In this document: one piece after another, positions 1 to 8,560 of the stretch | How the letters are laid out: every line of letters starts with the position of its first letter | Numbering within the stretch: position 1 is the stretch's first letter | Assembly: GCA_947364235.1 (NCBI GenBank) | Contig: CANARY010000003.1 | Location: forward strand, 62,001 to 126,000 | DNA length: 64,000 bases | Source: an uncultured Candidatus Melainabacteria bacterium | Lineage (GTDB): Bacteria; Cyanobacteriota; Vampirovibrionia; Gastranaerophilales; Gastranaerophilaceae | Direction of reading: 5' to 3' | Made by a program: the position numbers and the translations under genes | Notes under the pieces: generated by a model | Databases searched by the model: none | Told to the model about the DNA's origin: nothing | Seen by the model: the letters and a program-made list of their open reading frames with translations, nothing else

Positions 1-1086
1 CGGTACTTGCTCTCTTGTGTGGTCAGTTCCTGTTGCTGTCGGATCGCATCCGTGGTCAGCAGTTATTATGAGTAAATCGTCTTCTTTTATTAAAGGCAGA
101 ATTTTTTCTAAATAATCATCGATTTCTTCAATTGCTGCTCCATAACCTTTTGCGTCATTCCTGTGGCCAAAAAGCATGTCTGTATCAACAAGGTTTGTGA
201 ATATAATTTCACGCGTTTCATCAGTGATATTTACTTCCGGGTATTTGATTTTGTCTAAATCAAGAGTTTTGTTAAGAGCTTTGATTGTAAGCTCTAAGCC
301 TTCTTTGTTTGAGCCGGTATGAATTGCATGTGTGATACCTGCTTTAGAAAAAATATCTTCAATTTTTCCGATGCCGATGACTTTTGCGCCGGAGTTTTTA
401 ACTTTGTCTAAGACAGTGGATTTAGGCGGAACCATAGAATAATCACGCCTGTCTTTGGATATTCTTGCCGGTTTTCCGTCAATAACTTTGTAAGGACGTG
501 CAATTACGCGTGCGGTATTATATCCGCCTACATCAAGAAGCCTGCGTGCGATTATACACCAGTTATAAAGCGTTTCCAGCGGGATTAAATCTGTATCGAC
601 TGCGATTTGAAACACGCTGTCAGCAGAAGTGTAAACAATTGGGTATTTTGAAGCTTGATGTTCTTCATTAAGTTTTTCAATGATTGCAGTGCCGCTAGCC
701 GGAATGTTTGCGAGTATTCCTCCGCAGTTAGTTTCTTCAATGAATTTGTCAATAAGCTCTTTTGGAAAACCGTTTGGAAAAGTTGAAAACGGTTTTTCTG
801 AGATAAGTCCTGCGATTTCCCAGTGCCCTGTTGTTGTGTCTTTACCTTTTGATTTTTCTCTCAATGTTCCATACTGAGCAATCGGTGTTGATGTTTTCTT
901 TATTCCTTTGAATTCCTGAATATTTCCGAGCCCCATAGCCTCCATAACAGGAACATCAAGCCCTCCGTTAAATTCGCACACATTTTTAAGCGTATTGCAT
1001 TCTTTTACGTCGCCAAATTCTTCACAATCAGGCATTGCGCCTATACCCATAGAATCTATTACAATTATTACTGCCCTTTTTGTCAT
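1..1086 (-). CDS. deoB: Phosphopentomutase (3' end cut by window edge)
   Basis: Interconverts ribose/deoxyribose 1-phosphate and 5-phosphate, linking nucleoside salvage to the pentose phosphate pathway in the cytosol. The 362 visible codons begin with the metalloenzyme start [11 protein letters not shown], whose Asp11 is a metal ligand. They continue with [10 protein letters not shown], which holds the threonine that is phosphorylated in this alkaline-phosphatase-superfamily family, and run to T-A-D-H-G-C-D-P and G-T-D-H-T-R-E near the cut. Only the last few dozen residues are missing. A good AGGAGG site (1093-1098) precedes the ATG at 1086. It diverges from nusB. Identification is secure from motifs and collinearity. 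Confidence 0.95.
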   Translation of the reverse strand, partial: MTKRAVIIVIDSMGIGAMPDCEEFGDVKECNTLKNVCEFNGGLDVPVMEAMGLGNIQEFKGIKKTSTPIAQYGTLREKSKGKDTTTGHWEIAGLISEKPFSTFPNGFPKELIDKFIEETNCGGILANIPASGTAIIEKLNEEHQASKYPIVYTSADSVFQIAVDTDLIPLETLYNWCIIARRLLDVGGYNTARVIARPYKVIDGKPARISKDRRDYSMVPPKSTVLDKVKNSGAKVIGIGKIEDIFSKAGITHAIHTGSNKEGLELTIKALNKTLDLDKIKYPEVNITDETREIIFTNLVDTDMLFGHRNDAKGYGAAIEEIDDYLEKILPLIKEDDLLIITADHGCDPTATGTDHTREQVP

Positions 1087-1163
1087 AAAAATCCTCCTAA
1101 ACTTTTTAAATCATATCATATTTTTGTGTTATTATAAATACAAAAACAAAAGGAGATAAATTT

Positions 1164-1823
1164 ATGCAGGCAAGACGTGCAGCAAGAGAATTAGCACTTA
1201 TTCTGTTCTCACAATTTGATAAAGAAATTACCCACTATTCAAGAAAAGATTTTGAAGACATTATGCTGAAATCAGTCAGAATTCTTTCAAATTCTGCTTC
1301 TGAAGAATTAAACTTAACTGTTGGTGCTTTGATTGATATAAAAGATGCTTTAGATACTTATGAAGCTGAACATGAATCAAATCTTTCAAGACCAATGGGG
1401 GCTAAAAATAAGCCGGTTAAAATTCCTATGACAGATGAGATGATAGCAAAAGTTGATACAATGCTTGATGTTGCTGAAAAAGCAATTCTTGCTCTCGAAA
1501 TTGCTGAGTTTACAACTTTGGAAAATCAATCTGATGTTAAGAACTATACTGTGGAAATTGCAGAACAATTTAAACTTAATCACAAAGAAATCGATGCTGA
1601 AATTCAGAAATATTCTAACGGATGGGATATTTCAAGATTGGTTAAAATTGATAAAGATATCTTGAGAATCGCAATTACTGAACTGCTTTATACTAAAGAC
1701 GCACCTTTAAAAGTTGTTGTTGATGAAGCTGTTGAGTTGGCTAAAAAATACTCAACTGAAGATTCTTCATCTTTTGTAAACGGAGTTCTTGCTAAAGTTA
1801 TTGTGGAAAATGGTTTGAAATAA
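1164..1823 (+). CDS. nusB: Transcription antitermination factor NusB
   Basis: RNA-binding protein that joins NusE (S10) on boxA RNA in antitermination of rRNA transcription. The N-terminus Q-A-R-R-A-A-R-E-L-A-L and the C-terminal half (W-D-I-S-R-L-V-K-I-D-K-D-I-L-R and S-F-V-N-G-V-L-A-K) are diagnostic. At 219 residues it is about 75 longer than the enterobacterial protein. The extra part lies in the middle (about residues 65-130), as in cyanobacterial NusB, which supports the lineage placement. An AAAGGAG ribosome site precedes the ATG. It is followed after 3 nt by ftsY, so the two are probably co-transcribed. Confidence 0.93.
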   Translation: MQARRAARELALILFSQFDKEITHYSRKDFEDIMLKSVRILSNSASEELNLTVGALIDIKDALDTYEAEHESNLSRPMGAKNKPVKIPMTDEMIAKVDTMLDVAEKAILALEIAEFTTLENQSDVKNYTVEIAEQFKLNHKEIDAEIQKYSNGWDISRLVKIDKDILRIAITELLYTKDAPLKVVVDEAVELAKKYSTEDSSSFVNGVLAKVIVENGLK

Positions 1824-1826
1824 TAG

Positions 1827-2729
1827 ATGTTCAACTTTTTTGATAAACTAAAAAATACTGTATCAAAAACAGCTCAGGCGCTTGTAGGTAATGTTGCAGA
1901 TGCAGTTTCAGAAGAAACAGAATTCTCGGATTTTGTTTTGGATGACATGGAAGACTTGCTTATCAGCGCTGATTTAGGCGTAAATTATGCCGCAGAGCTT
2001 GTTGATAAGCTTCGCGGCCAGAGCAAAATAAAACCTTCTGAAGTTAAAGAATTTATGCAGAATGAGTTTATCAAAATTCTTGATGAAGCCGGCTCCTGTA
2101 AGCTTAATTATAAAGAAAATGAGCTTAATATTTATTTTATAACAGGGGTTAATGGAGCAGGCAAAACCACTTTAATAGGCAAGCTTGCTTATCGCTTCAA
2201 ACAAGAAGGAAAACGTGTTTTGATAGCTGCCGGCGATACATTTAGAGCTGCAGCAGAAGAACAGGTTGATATTTGGTCAAAACGTTCCGGCGCTGATATT
2301 GTCAGGCGCGATAAAGCTGATCCTGCTTCTGTTGTGTATGAAGCTATTCAAAAAGCAAGAAATGAAAAATACGACGTAGTTCTTGTTGATACTGCAGGCA
2401 GGCTGCAAAATAAGTTTAATTTGATGGAAGAACTTTCAAAGATTAAAAATGTTATAGACAAGAATGCTCCTGAAGAACTTAGAGAAAGCATTCTTGTAAT
2501 TGATGCTAATACTGGTCAGAATGGCTTAGTCCAAGCAAAAGTGTTTAAAGAATGTGTAAACTTGACTGCTGTTGCTTTGACAAAGCTCGATGGTTCTGCA
2601 AAAGGAGCAATTGTTTTAGGTATTGCAAAAGACTTATCTCTTCCTGTAAAACTGGTTGGCGTTGGCGAAAAGATGGAAGATTTGAAAGACTTTGAATCTA
2701 AAGAGTTTATCAAAGCTTTATTTGAATAA
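1827..2729 (+). CDS. ftsY: Signal recognition particle receptor FtsY
   Basis: SRP-receptor GTPase that docks ribosome-nascent-chain complexes at the membrane. An N-terminal four-helix domain (about residues 1-90) precedes the G domain. The P-loop G-V-N-G-A-G-K-T-T lies near residue 107. It is followed by D-T-F-R-A-A-A, D-T-A-G-R and T-K-L-D-G-S-A-K-G, the SRP-GTPase set. At 300 residues it lacks the long acidic N-terminal extension of E. coli FtsY, as in many non-enteric bacteria. It starts 3 nt after nusB, and its ribosome site would lie inside the nusB end. Confidence 0.95.
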   Translation: MFNFFDKLKNTVSKTAQALVGNVADAVSEETEFSDFVLDDMEDLLISADLGVNYAAELVDKLRGQSKIKPSEVKEFMQNEFIKILDEAGSCKLNYKENELNIYFITGVNGAGKTTLIGKLAYRFKQEGKRVLIAAGDTFRAAAEEQVDIWSKRSGADIVRRDKADPASVVYEAIQKARNEKYDVVLVDTAGRLQNKFNLMEELSKIKNVIDKNAPEELRESILVIDANTGQNGLVQAKVFKECVNLTAVALTKLDGSAKGAIVLGIAKDLSLPVKLVGVGEKMEDLKDFESKEFIKALFE

Positions 2730-2774
2730 TTTATTGATACTTTTGCCAAAATGTGTTGCATTAATAAAGTACAT

Positions 2775-2961
2775 TAAAATAAGAATATAGGCTAAAGATT
2801 TTGATTGTTTAAACTGATTTTCGATTAAGAAAGGAGGTCGCATGATAATCGAAATCAATGCAAAAGAACTAATGCTAATAATAACATTAGTTCTTGTTTT
2901 CAAATCCCGTTAATCGGATGGTAAGGGTGTTCGCATCACCCTTGCCTATATTCTTATTTTA
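2775..2961 (+). ncRNA. 187-nt structured element with perfect 18-bp terminal inverted repeats
   Basis: Lies between the convergent genes ftsY and dapL. Positions 2775-2792 are the exact reverse complement of 2944-2961, so the whole element can close on itself. Inside are a stem 2816-2827/2846-2856 with one bulge, a perfect 11-bp stem 2864-2874/2885-2895, and a 10-bp stem 2920-2929/2937-2946 (one G-T pair) that shares three bases with the outer stem. A strong AAGGAGG (2831-2837) and ATG (2842) sit in the loop of the first stem. This matches no RNA family I recognise. It could be a regulatory or toxin mRNA, or a MITE, since a TA dinucleotide borders each end. Folding is seen in the sequence; function is unknown. 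Confidence 0.5.
2842..2913 (+). CDS. Putative 23-residue hydrophobic peptide
   Basis: A short frame with a near-perfect Shine-Dalgarno site (AAGGAGG, 4 nt before the ATG) encodes 23 residues. They comprise a charged start (M-I-I-E-I-N-A-K-E-L), a hydrophobic core M-L-I-I-T-L-V-L-V-F and a basic end K-S-R. It lies wholly inside the 187-nt inverted-repeat element, and an 11-bp hairpin falls in its coding part. The composition resembles small membrane peptides such as type I toxins, but no family match can be claimed. The short spacing and burial in structure would suit controlled translation. It may equally be a chance frame in a structured element. Confidence 0.35.
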   Translation: MIIEINAKELMLIITLVLVFKSR

Positions 2962-2963
2962 GC

Positions 2964-4172
2964 TTATTTTAAAATTTTTTCAAGCCTTTCCATAGCTTCA
3001 ATTGTATTTTCTTTTGAGCCGAAAGATGTAAGTCTAAAATAACCTTCTCCGTTTTTGCCGAAGCCTGAGCCAGGAGTTCCGACAACTTGTATGTTTTCAA
3101 GCAAATAGTCGAAGAATTCCCAAGATGTCATATTATTAGGACATCTAAGCCAGATGTAAGGAGAATGTTTTCCGCCTACGTGCCAGATGTTACAGCGTTT
3201 TAGCGTGTCAGAAATTATTTTTGCGTTTTCTTTGTAGTAGTTTATATTTTCTTTGATTTCACGTTGTCCTTCTTCAGAAAATACTGCTTCTGCTCCGCGC
3301 TGGATAATGTATGGAACTCCATTAAATTTGGTTGTCTGACGCCTTAGCCACATTTTATTCAGTTTGCTTAAAGCTTCCGGAACAATTGTGTATCCGCATC
3401 TTGTACCTGTGAAACCTGCTGTTTTAGAAAGTGAGCAGAATTCAATCGCACATTCTTTTGCGCCTTCAATTTCGTAAATGCTGCGCGGTAATTCAGGGTC
3501 AGAAATGAAACATTCATAAGCTGAATCAAAAAGAATAACTGCATTATTTTCTTTTGCGTATTTAACCCATTCTCTTAATTGTTCTTTGTTGTAAACTGCG
3601 CCTGTAGGGTTATTTGGAGAACAGATATAAATTATATCAGCTGGGGGAAATGTATTTGAGCTTGTTTCTGCGCTACAAGCAGGTTGTGTTTTTGTTGGCA
3701 TAGGCAAGAAACAGTTATCGCCGTTTGCATCAGCGAAAATGACTTTTCTGCCGTTCATAATGTTTGTATCAACATAAACAGGATAAACAGGGTCAGGAAC
3801 TAGAACAGTATTGTCTTTGTCGAACAAATCCAGTATGTTTCCTAAATCGCTTTTTGCGCCGTCAGAGATAAATATTTCATCGAGATTTAACTCAATACTG
3901 CGTTTTGCATAATATTTTTGAACAGCTGTTCTTAAGAAATCATACCCTTGTTCAGGGCCGTATCCGCGAAAAGTTGCTTGAACTCCCATTTCATCAACAG
4001 CTTTGTGGAGTGCTTGGGTAACAGCTTTGCACAAAGGAAGAGTTACATCGCCAATACCCAGCCTGATGATTTTTTTATCAGGATTTTTGCCGATAAATTC
4101 GTTAACTTTTCTTGCTACTGTTGAAAAAAGGTAGCTTTGTTCTAAATTTTCATAATTTTTGTTTAAGTTCAT
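2964..4172 (-). CDS. dapL: LL-diaminopimelate aminotransferase
   Basis: PLP enzyme converting tetrahydrodipicolinate directly to LL-diaminopimelate for lysine and peptidoglycan synthesis. This one-step route is typical of cyanobacteria, chlamydiae and plants. It has 402 residues, a normal length. Visible are N-L-E-Q-S-Y-L-F-S-T-V near the N-terminus, S-P-N-N-P-T-G (about 185-191) and the PLP-binding Lys250 in S-L-S-K-T-A-G-F-T-G-T-R. The start overlaps the end of the upstream small gene by 23 nt, implying coupling. dapF, which acts on its product, is 14 kb away in this window. Confidence 0.95.
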   Translation of the reverse strand: MNLNKNYENLEQSYLFSTVARKVNEFIGKNPDKKIIRLGIGDVTLPLCKAVTQALHKAVDEMGVQATFRGYGPEQGYDFLRTAVQKYYAKRSIELNLDEIFISDGAKSDLGNILDLFDKDNTVLVPDPVYPVYVDTNIMNGRKVIFADANGDNCFLPMPTKTQPACSAETSSNTFPPADIIYICSPNNPTGAVYNKEQLREWVKYAKENNAVILFDSAYECFISDPELPRSIYEIEGAKECAIEFCSLSKTAGFTGTRCGYTIVPEALSKLNKMWLRRQTTKFNGVPYIIQRGAEAVFSEEGQREIKENINYYKENAKIISDTLKRCNIWHVGGKHSPYIWLRCPNNMTSWEFFDYLLENIQVVGTPGSGFGKNGEGYFRLTSFGSKENTIEAMERLEKILK

Positions 4173-4389
4173 CTTTTTTTACTCCAGCTATACTATCTCT
4201 GACCATTTGAGCGCCTTCAAAATAAGCTTTTTTGATTAAGCTGTCCATTCTTAACGAGTCTTGAATGGCTATTGCTTCATTTGTATTTTCAACCGGTTTG
4301 TTAATATTATTTTTCAAAAAACATGTGGTGCAGGCTATACCAACGATAAGACTAGATCCTGCCAGATTTATCAATCTGTCTGTCCTCAC
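4150..4389 (-). CDS. Small predicted membrane-anchored protein, unknown
   Basis: 79 residues: a short basic N-terminus (M-R-T-D-R-L), a hydrophobic stretch at about 9-25 that reads as a signal anchor and contains two cysteines (A-C-T-T-C-F), then a charged helical tail. A lipobox is not convincing because glycine occupies the -3 position. The start overlaps the stop of the DUF151 gene by 4 nt (ATGA) and the end overlaps dapL by 23 nt. It therefore sits translationally coupled in the order DUF151 nuclease, this gene, dapL. Function is not recognised. Confidence 0.65.
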   Translation of the reverse strand: MRTDRLINLAGSSLIVGIACTTCFLKNNINKPVENTNEAIAIQDSLRMDSLIKKAYFEGAQMVRDSIAGVKKDELKQKL

Positions 4390-4895
4390 TGGTCGCTTTC
4401 CTCGTGTTTTCCGTTCATAAGTTTTTCAAAATCAGAAGGCTTAATATTCTGTATGAAATCTTTAAATTCTTGAGCTTCTTCGGCATCTTTTGCAGTATCA
4501 GTTGAAACAGAGCCGTTCATAAGTACATTTGCGGTTACAAAAATCGGTGCTTCCGCTCTCATAGCTACGGCAATTGCGTCAGAAGGACGAGCATCGATTT
4601 CTAAAGTTTCTTCGTCTTTTGAGAGGAATAATGTTGCATAATATGTTTCTTTTTCAACGTCATTAATTTCTATTTTATCAAGTTTGTAACCTGTTTTTTC
4701 GATTATATTTGTAACCAAATCATGTGTCATAGGTCTTGCAACAACAAGCCCTTCAATGCATCTGATGATTGCACTTGCTTCTGCGGAACCTATCCAGATT
4801 GGCAGAGCTTTTCTATTATCTAAATCATGGAGCACAACGATAGGAGAGTTTGTTCTCACATCTAAAGCTATACCCATTACTTTCATTTCTATCAT
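4386..4895 (-). CDS. Bifunctional nuclease family protein (DUF151)
   Basis: 169 residues of the DUF151/BFN family, associated in plants and bacteria with RNase/DNase activity. Family landmarks are L-P-I-W-I-G-S-A-E-A, R-P-M-T-H-D-L and D-A-R-P-S-D-A-I-A-V-A-M-R, the last being the family's best-conserved block. I chose the ATG at 4895, preceded by CGAGGTT about 6 nt upstream. The in-frame ATG at 4964 lies in a hairpin-rich leader and would add 23 residues foreign to the family. The last 4 nt overlap the next gene. Confidence 0.88.
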   Translation of the reverse strand: MIEMKVMGIALDVRTNSPIVVLHDLDNRKALPIWIGSAEASAIIRCIEGLVVARPMTHDLVTNIIEKTGYKLDKIEINDVEKETYYATLFLSKDEETLEIDARPSDAIAVAMRAEAPIFVTANVLMNGSVSTDTAKDAEEAQEFKDFIQNIKPSDFEKLMNGKHEESDQ

Positions 4896-4920
4896 AATAA
4901 CCTCGTATCTAAATTTGCTC

Positions 4921-5000
4921 CCTCTCTTTGGTGAGAGGTTTTTCAACATGCTTCCCGGCTGCAAGCCGGCTGCATTTATCCCGGATGAGGGGCAACCCTC
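4921..5000. repeat. GC-rich triple-hairpin block between divergent genes
   Basis: Three compact hairpins occur in 80 bp of otherwise AT-rich DNA: 4921-4926 with 4933-4938 (followed by five Ts on the plus strand), 4955-4960 with 4964-4969, and 4987-4991 with 4996-5000. The block separates the starts of the DUF151 gene and nadK. It is too GC-rich to be ordinary promoter DNA here. It may be a dispersed palindromic repeat (REP-like) or leader structures of the minus-strand operon. No second full copy is visible in the window. Confidence 0.5.
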
Positions 5001-5037
5001 TTGTACTTAGAAGATTATATCACAATTTTGCATTATA

Positions 5038-5046
5038 TGATATAAT
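5038..5046 (+). promoter_or_regulatory. Extended -10 promoter for nadK, leaderless start
   Basis: TGATATAAT is an extended -10 box (TG-n-TATAAT). It ends 7 nt before the ATG at 5054. A transcript starting the usual 7 nt downstream would begin at or next to the A of the start codon. No Shine-Dalgarno site fits between. The -35 region is weak, as expected for an extended -10. Confidence 0.6.
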
Positions 5047-5053
5047 CCGATGT

Positions 5054-5830
5054 ATGAAAATAAATGTTGTGTACAATAACCGGATAGACGGATTCGCAGA
5101 TGCGCTTGAAACTCTTGAAAACATTCTTATTTTACATAAAGTAGAGTTTAAAACTTTTGAGCTGGATTTTATGGAAAATTTCGGCGATTTTTCTTTCGTA
5201 ATCGGGGGCGACGGAACTATTTTAAAAGCTGCAAGATTTTACGGAAAAACTCCTGTTCTCGGTGTTAATATAGGCAGAGTCGGGTTTCTTTCCCAAAGCA
5301 GTATTGCAGAAATAAGAACCGCGGTGGAAGCAGTTTTATCAGGAAAATACACAACCGAAGAAAGGCTTATGCTCTCCTCGGGCGAGATGCTGGCTTTGAA
5401 CGATTTTGTAATCAAAGGATGCAAATCTTCCAGAACTTCAAAATTTTATCTTGAAATTAACGGTAAATTTGTGTGCGACTATATTGCAGACGGCTTAATT
5501 ATTGCAACTCCTACGGGCTCGACTGCTTACGGGCTTTCTGCCGGCGGACCTGTTTTGCATCCGACTCTGGATGCGATTGTGATTGTACCTGTATGTCCCC
5601 ATACGTTGAATGCCAGACCGCTTGTTGTGCCAACCGGTGAAACAATTACAGTTAAAACTTGCGATGAGCTGCTTTCTGTTTCTGCTGACGGGATGGAATC
5701 AGCTGAATGCGCGGAAGAGATTACAATAAAATGTGCGGAGCAAAAAGCTTTTCTTGCATTTTTGAAAGATGATTCTTTTTATTCGGTTTTGAGAAAAAAA
5801 TTGCACTGGGGGGTTAGTCCTGCTAATTAA
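5054..5830 (+). CDS. nadK: NAD kinase
   Basis: Phosphorylates NAD to NADP in the cytosol. The 258-residue protein has G-G-D-G-T-I-L (about residues 52-58), the N-D-F motif (L-A-L-N-D-F-V), and D-G-L-I-I-A-T-P-T-G-S-T-A-Y with the following S-A-G-G-P. All are active-site signatures of the family. Start set at ATG 5054: an upstream in-frame GTG (4928) would add 42 residues read from a hairpin block and lies upstream of the promoter. The mRNA is probably leaderless. Length is slightly short but complete. Confidence 0.93.
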   Translation: MKINVVYNNRIDGFADALETLENILILHKVEFKTFELDFMENFGDFSFVIGGDGTILKAARFYGKTPVLGVNIGRVGFLSQSSIAEIRTAVEAVLSGKYTTEERLMLSSGEMLALNDFVIKGCKSSRTSKFYLEINGKFVCDYIADGLIIATPTGSTAYGLSAGGPVLHPTLDAIVIVPVCPHTLNARPLVVPTGETITVKTCDELLSVSADGMESAECAEEITIKCAEQKAFLAFLKDDSFYSVLRKKLHWGVSPAN

Positions 5831-5871
5831 TAATCCACTAAGAGAATGAACATTTTCTTTTGCCTGTCGTT

Positions 5872-5877
5872 TATAAT
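5872..5877 (+). promoter_or_regulatory. -10 box of a leaderless tolC-type transcript
   Basis: TATAAT ends 7 nt before the ATG at 5885. The intervening bases hold no Shine-Dalgarno sequence. Spacing predicts transcription starting at the start codon. The -35 region is not clear. Confidence 0.5.
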
Positions 5878-5884
5878 ATTGTAG

Positions 5885-7408
5885 ATGAAGATTAGATTAA
5901 AAGGACTTTTAATACTCTTTTGTCTGTCTGTATGCTTACAGGCAAGTGCTATTCAGACAATGCAGATTGAAAAAAACTCTGCATTGACTCTTAACGATTG
6001 TATAAAAATTTCGCTTAATAACAGTCCGATAGTTAAAAAATCTATTCTTAATCTCGATATTGCAAAAGCTTCGCTTGGAGTCGCAAAATCGGCTTATTTT
6101 CCATCTTTATCTCTTGGTGCAGGTTACAGGCAAAATTTTGGGGAGAGAAATCACAATATGGGAAGCTACCAGTCAAGAACGCTTCCAGGATTTGATGCTT
6201 CTATATCTCAGCTTTTGTGGAACTTTGGCAGAACAGATGCTGGTATTCGGATGGAAAAGTTTAACAAAATCGCTGCAGAGTTTGATTTTGATGAGACTGT
6301 TCTGACAACAATTTTTAATGTGAAACTTCAGTATTACGGAGTTCTGGCTGCGAAATCTTTGATGGAAGTTGAAAAGCTTAATGTGCAGATAAATGAAAGA
6401 AACTATCAGAGAACTCTTGCTTATTTTGAAGAAGGAATCAAATCAAAAATAGACCTTGTTAATGCAGAGGTGAATTTAAGCGATTCAAAAATAGCGCTTG
6501 TTAAAGCAGAAAATACTTATAAAAATGCAATTGTAAATTTGAATAACGCAATGTATGCTGCTTATGCTCCTGAATACAGCATTCAGAACACCGAGACATT
6601 TAACCTTGCCAATCCGAATGTGCCTGTAAGCCTTACAAATATAGATAATTATAAAAGGCTTTTGTCGCTGCCGGACGGAATAGAAGACGCTGTGTTTGCG
6701 GTGAAAGCAGAAAAAAGTGATGTTTTAAAAGATTATGTTTTTGAAAAATATCCTTATACTTTCGAAAAATCGGTAACGATTGCAAAAGAAAACCGCCCTG
6801 ATTTAAAAGCTTTGAATGCAAGTGTAAAAGCGATGAAACAGTATGTACTTTTGACAAAACGCCAGTATCTTCCGGAGCTTAGAGGCGCTGTCGGATATAG
6901 TTATGCAAACAATCGTTATTATGCAGACAGCGGAATGAATGTTTCTTTAAACTTAAACTCGACATTTAATGTAAAACAGGTAAAACACGAAGTTGATATT
7001 GCAAATTCGCAGCTTAACCTTGCAAAGACAGAAGTTGAGCTTTTGAATCAGACTTTGTATTTTGACATTCAGAGTGCTTACGTTACAATGATTCAGCTTG
7101 AAAAGCAAATCCCGCTTCTTGAGACAAAAGTTCGCCAGACGTTAGAAAACCTTGAACTTGCAGACGGCAGGTATACGGTTGGTTTGGGAGATTATATTCA
7201 GCTTCAAGATGCAAGGGTAAATTATAATAATGCACAAAGTTCTTATGTGCAGGCAGTTTACAACTATAACGTAGCACGTGCGACTTTGGAACGTGAAATT
7301 GCCCTTCCTCAGGAAAATACTTTGACGGTTGAAGATGTCAAAGATTATCAGCAGGAGGTAAGAAAATCCGAAAAAAAATCTAAAAAAACAAAAAAGGATA
7401 ACGTATGA
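5885..7408 (+). CDS. TolC-family outer-membrane efflux protein
   Basis: 507 residues with a signal peptide (M-K-I-R-L-K-G, hydrophobic to about residue 22, then A-S-A-I). Two related halves of long amphipathic helices follow, as in TolC trimers: L-N-D-C-I-K-I-S-L-N-N-S-P-I begins the first, and the second starts near K-E-N-R-P-D-L-K-A-L. It forms the outer-membrane duct of a tripartite pump. It overlaps the following adaptor gene by 4 nt (ATGA), so the two are a coupled pair. The acidic/basic tail K-S-E-K-K-S-K-K-T-K-K is unusually lysine-rich. Its presence implies a true outer membrane. Confidence 0.9.
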   Translation: MKIRLKGLLILFCLSVCLQASAIQTMQIEKNSALTLNDCIKISLNNSPIVKKSILNLDIAKASLGVAKSAYFPSLSLGAGYRQNFGERNHNMGSYQSRTLPGFDASISQLLWNFGRTDAGIRMEKFNKIAAEFDFDETVLTTIFNVKLQYYGVLAAKSLMEVEKLNVQINERNYQRTLAYFEEGIKSKIDLVNAEVNLSDSKIALVKAENTYKNAIVNLNNAMYAAYAPEYSIQNTETFNLANPNVPVSLTNIDNYKRLLSLPDGIEDAVFAVKAEKSDVLKDYVFEKYPYTFEKSVTIAKENRPDLKALNASVKAMKQYVLLTKRQYLPELRGAVGYSYANNRYYADSGMNVSLNLNSTFNVKQVKHEVDIANSQLNLAKTEVELLNQTLYFDIQSAYVTMIQLEKQIPLLETKVRQTLENLELADGRYTVGLGDYIQLQDARVNYNNAQSSYVQAVYNYNVARATLEREIALPQENTLTVEDVKDYQQEVRKSEKKSKKTKKDNV

Positions 7409-8550
7409 AGAAAAGGTATATAATTGCGATTGCTGCTATAATTTTTGCACTGCTTATTGCAGTCAAAGCTGTGAGCAAAAATCGTGTAGAGTACGAATCT
7501 GCGAAAATCGAGCGCAGAACTATTACTCAGGTTGTTGAAGCTTCTGGTACAATAAATCCGGTAAATACAGTTTCTGTAGGTTCGACTGTTTCAGGTCTAA
7601 TCAGCGCGATTTACGTTGACTTTAACTCAAAAGTAGAAAAAGGCCAGCTTCTTGCAGAAATTGACCCGCGTACTTTTCAAGCAACTGTAGACCAAAACTC
7701 TGCAAATGTTGCTTCAGCTCAGGCAGATTTAGCCAATAAACAAGCCGCCTATGAGATGAGCGCAAAAACTTTGAAGCGTTACCGTAATCTTTATGTGAAA
7801 AGTTTTATCCCGAAGTCTGAGCTGGATCAGGCAGAAGCAGATTACAAAGCAAATCTTGCAAGCGTAAATTCTGCGCGTGCAAAAATCAGCCAAACTCAAG
7901 CGCAGTATAATCAGTCGCTTGTAAATCTTAATTATACGAAAATAACAGCGCCGGTCAGTGGAATGATAATATCACGTGAAATTGACTTAGGTCAGCCGGT
8001 TGCAGCAAGTTTTCAAGCGCCGGAACTTTTTACAATCGCGCAAGATTTAGAAAAAATGCAGATAGAAGTTAATGTATCTGAAGCTGATATCGGAAACGTT
8101 AAAGAAGGTCAAGATGTAACTTATACGCTGGACGGGTACCCAAATAGCGAGTTTTACGGTAAAGTTACTCAAGTTCGCATCTCTCCGACAACTGTTTCAA
8201 ATGTTGTAACATACTCTGTAATCGTAACTGTTGATAATAAAGATTTGAAGCTCAAGCCCGGCATGACAGCGAATGTGTCTATTATTACTGCAAAGAACGA
8301 AGATGTTTTAACCGTTCCTAATATTGCGCTTAAGTTTACGCCGAAAACTGACGGAACAAAATACAAAACCCAAGGTTTATGGGTAAAAGATGGAATGAAG
8401 CTTGCGCGTGTAGATATCAAAACCGGAGCAAGTGATGATTCGTTTACAGAAGTTATCGGAGATAATATTTTTGAAGGTGAAAAGATTTTAATAGGCGTAA
8501 AAGGCGGAAAAGGTAAGAAGCAGCAGTCAATGAGACCGCCTAGATTATGA
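7405..8550 (+). CDS. HlyD/MacA-type periplasmic adaptor subunit
   Basis: 381-residue membrane-fusion protein. It has an N-terminal membrane anchor (residues 5-23). A split lipoyl-type domain follows (V-E-A-S-G-T-I-N-P and T-K-I-T-A-P-V-S-G-M-I), then a long hairpin of helices (A-D-L-A-N-K-Q-A-A-Y...), a beta-barrel and a C-terminal membrane-proximal domain (T-V-P-N-I-A-L-K-F). It links an inner-membrane transporter to the TolC protein encoded just upstream. A MacB-type ABC permease usually follows MacA, but here a terminator and an opposing gene come next. The inner-membrane partner must therefore be elsewhere. The basic glycine-rich tail G-G-K-G-K-K-Q-Q is odd. Confidence 0.9.
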   Translation: MKKRYIIAIAAIIFALLIAVKAVSKNRVEYESAKIERRTITQVVEASGTINPVNTVSVGSTVSGLISAIYVDFNSKVEKGQLLAEIDPRTFQATVDQNSANVASAQADLANKQAAYEMSAKTLKRYRNLYVKSFIPKSELDQAEADYKANLASVNSARAKISQTQAQYNQSLVNLNYTKITAPVSGMIISREIDLGQPVAASFQAPELFTIAQDLEKMQIEVNVSEADIGNVKEGQDVTYTLDGYPNSEFYGKVTQVRISPTTVSNVVTYSVIVTVDNKDLKLKPGMTANVSIITAKNEDVLTVPNIALKFTPKTDGTKYKTQGLWVKDGMKLARVDIKTGASDDSFTEVIGDNIFEGEKILIGVKGGKGKKQQSMRPPRL

Positions 8551-8560
8551 TAAGTATCTA

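Noticed and set aside
4928..5053. N-terminal extension of nadK from a GTG
   Set aside because: It is read from GC-rich hairpins, unlike family N-termini, and lies upstream of a clear extended -10 box next to ATG 5054.
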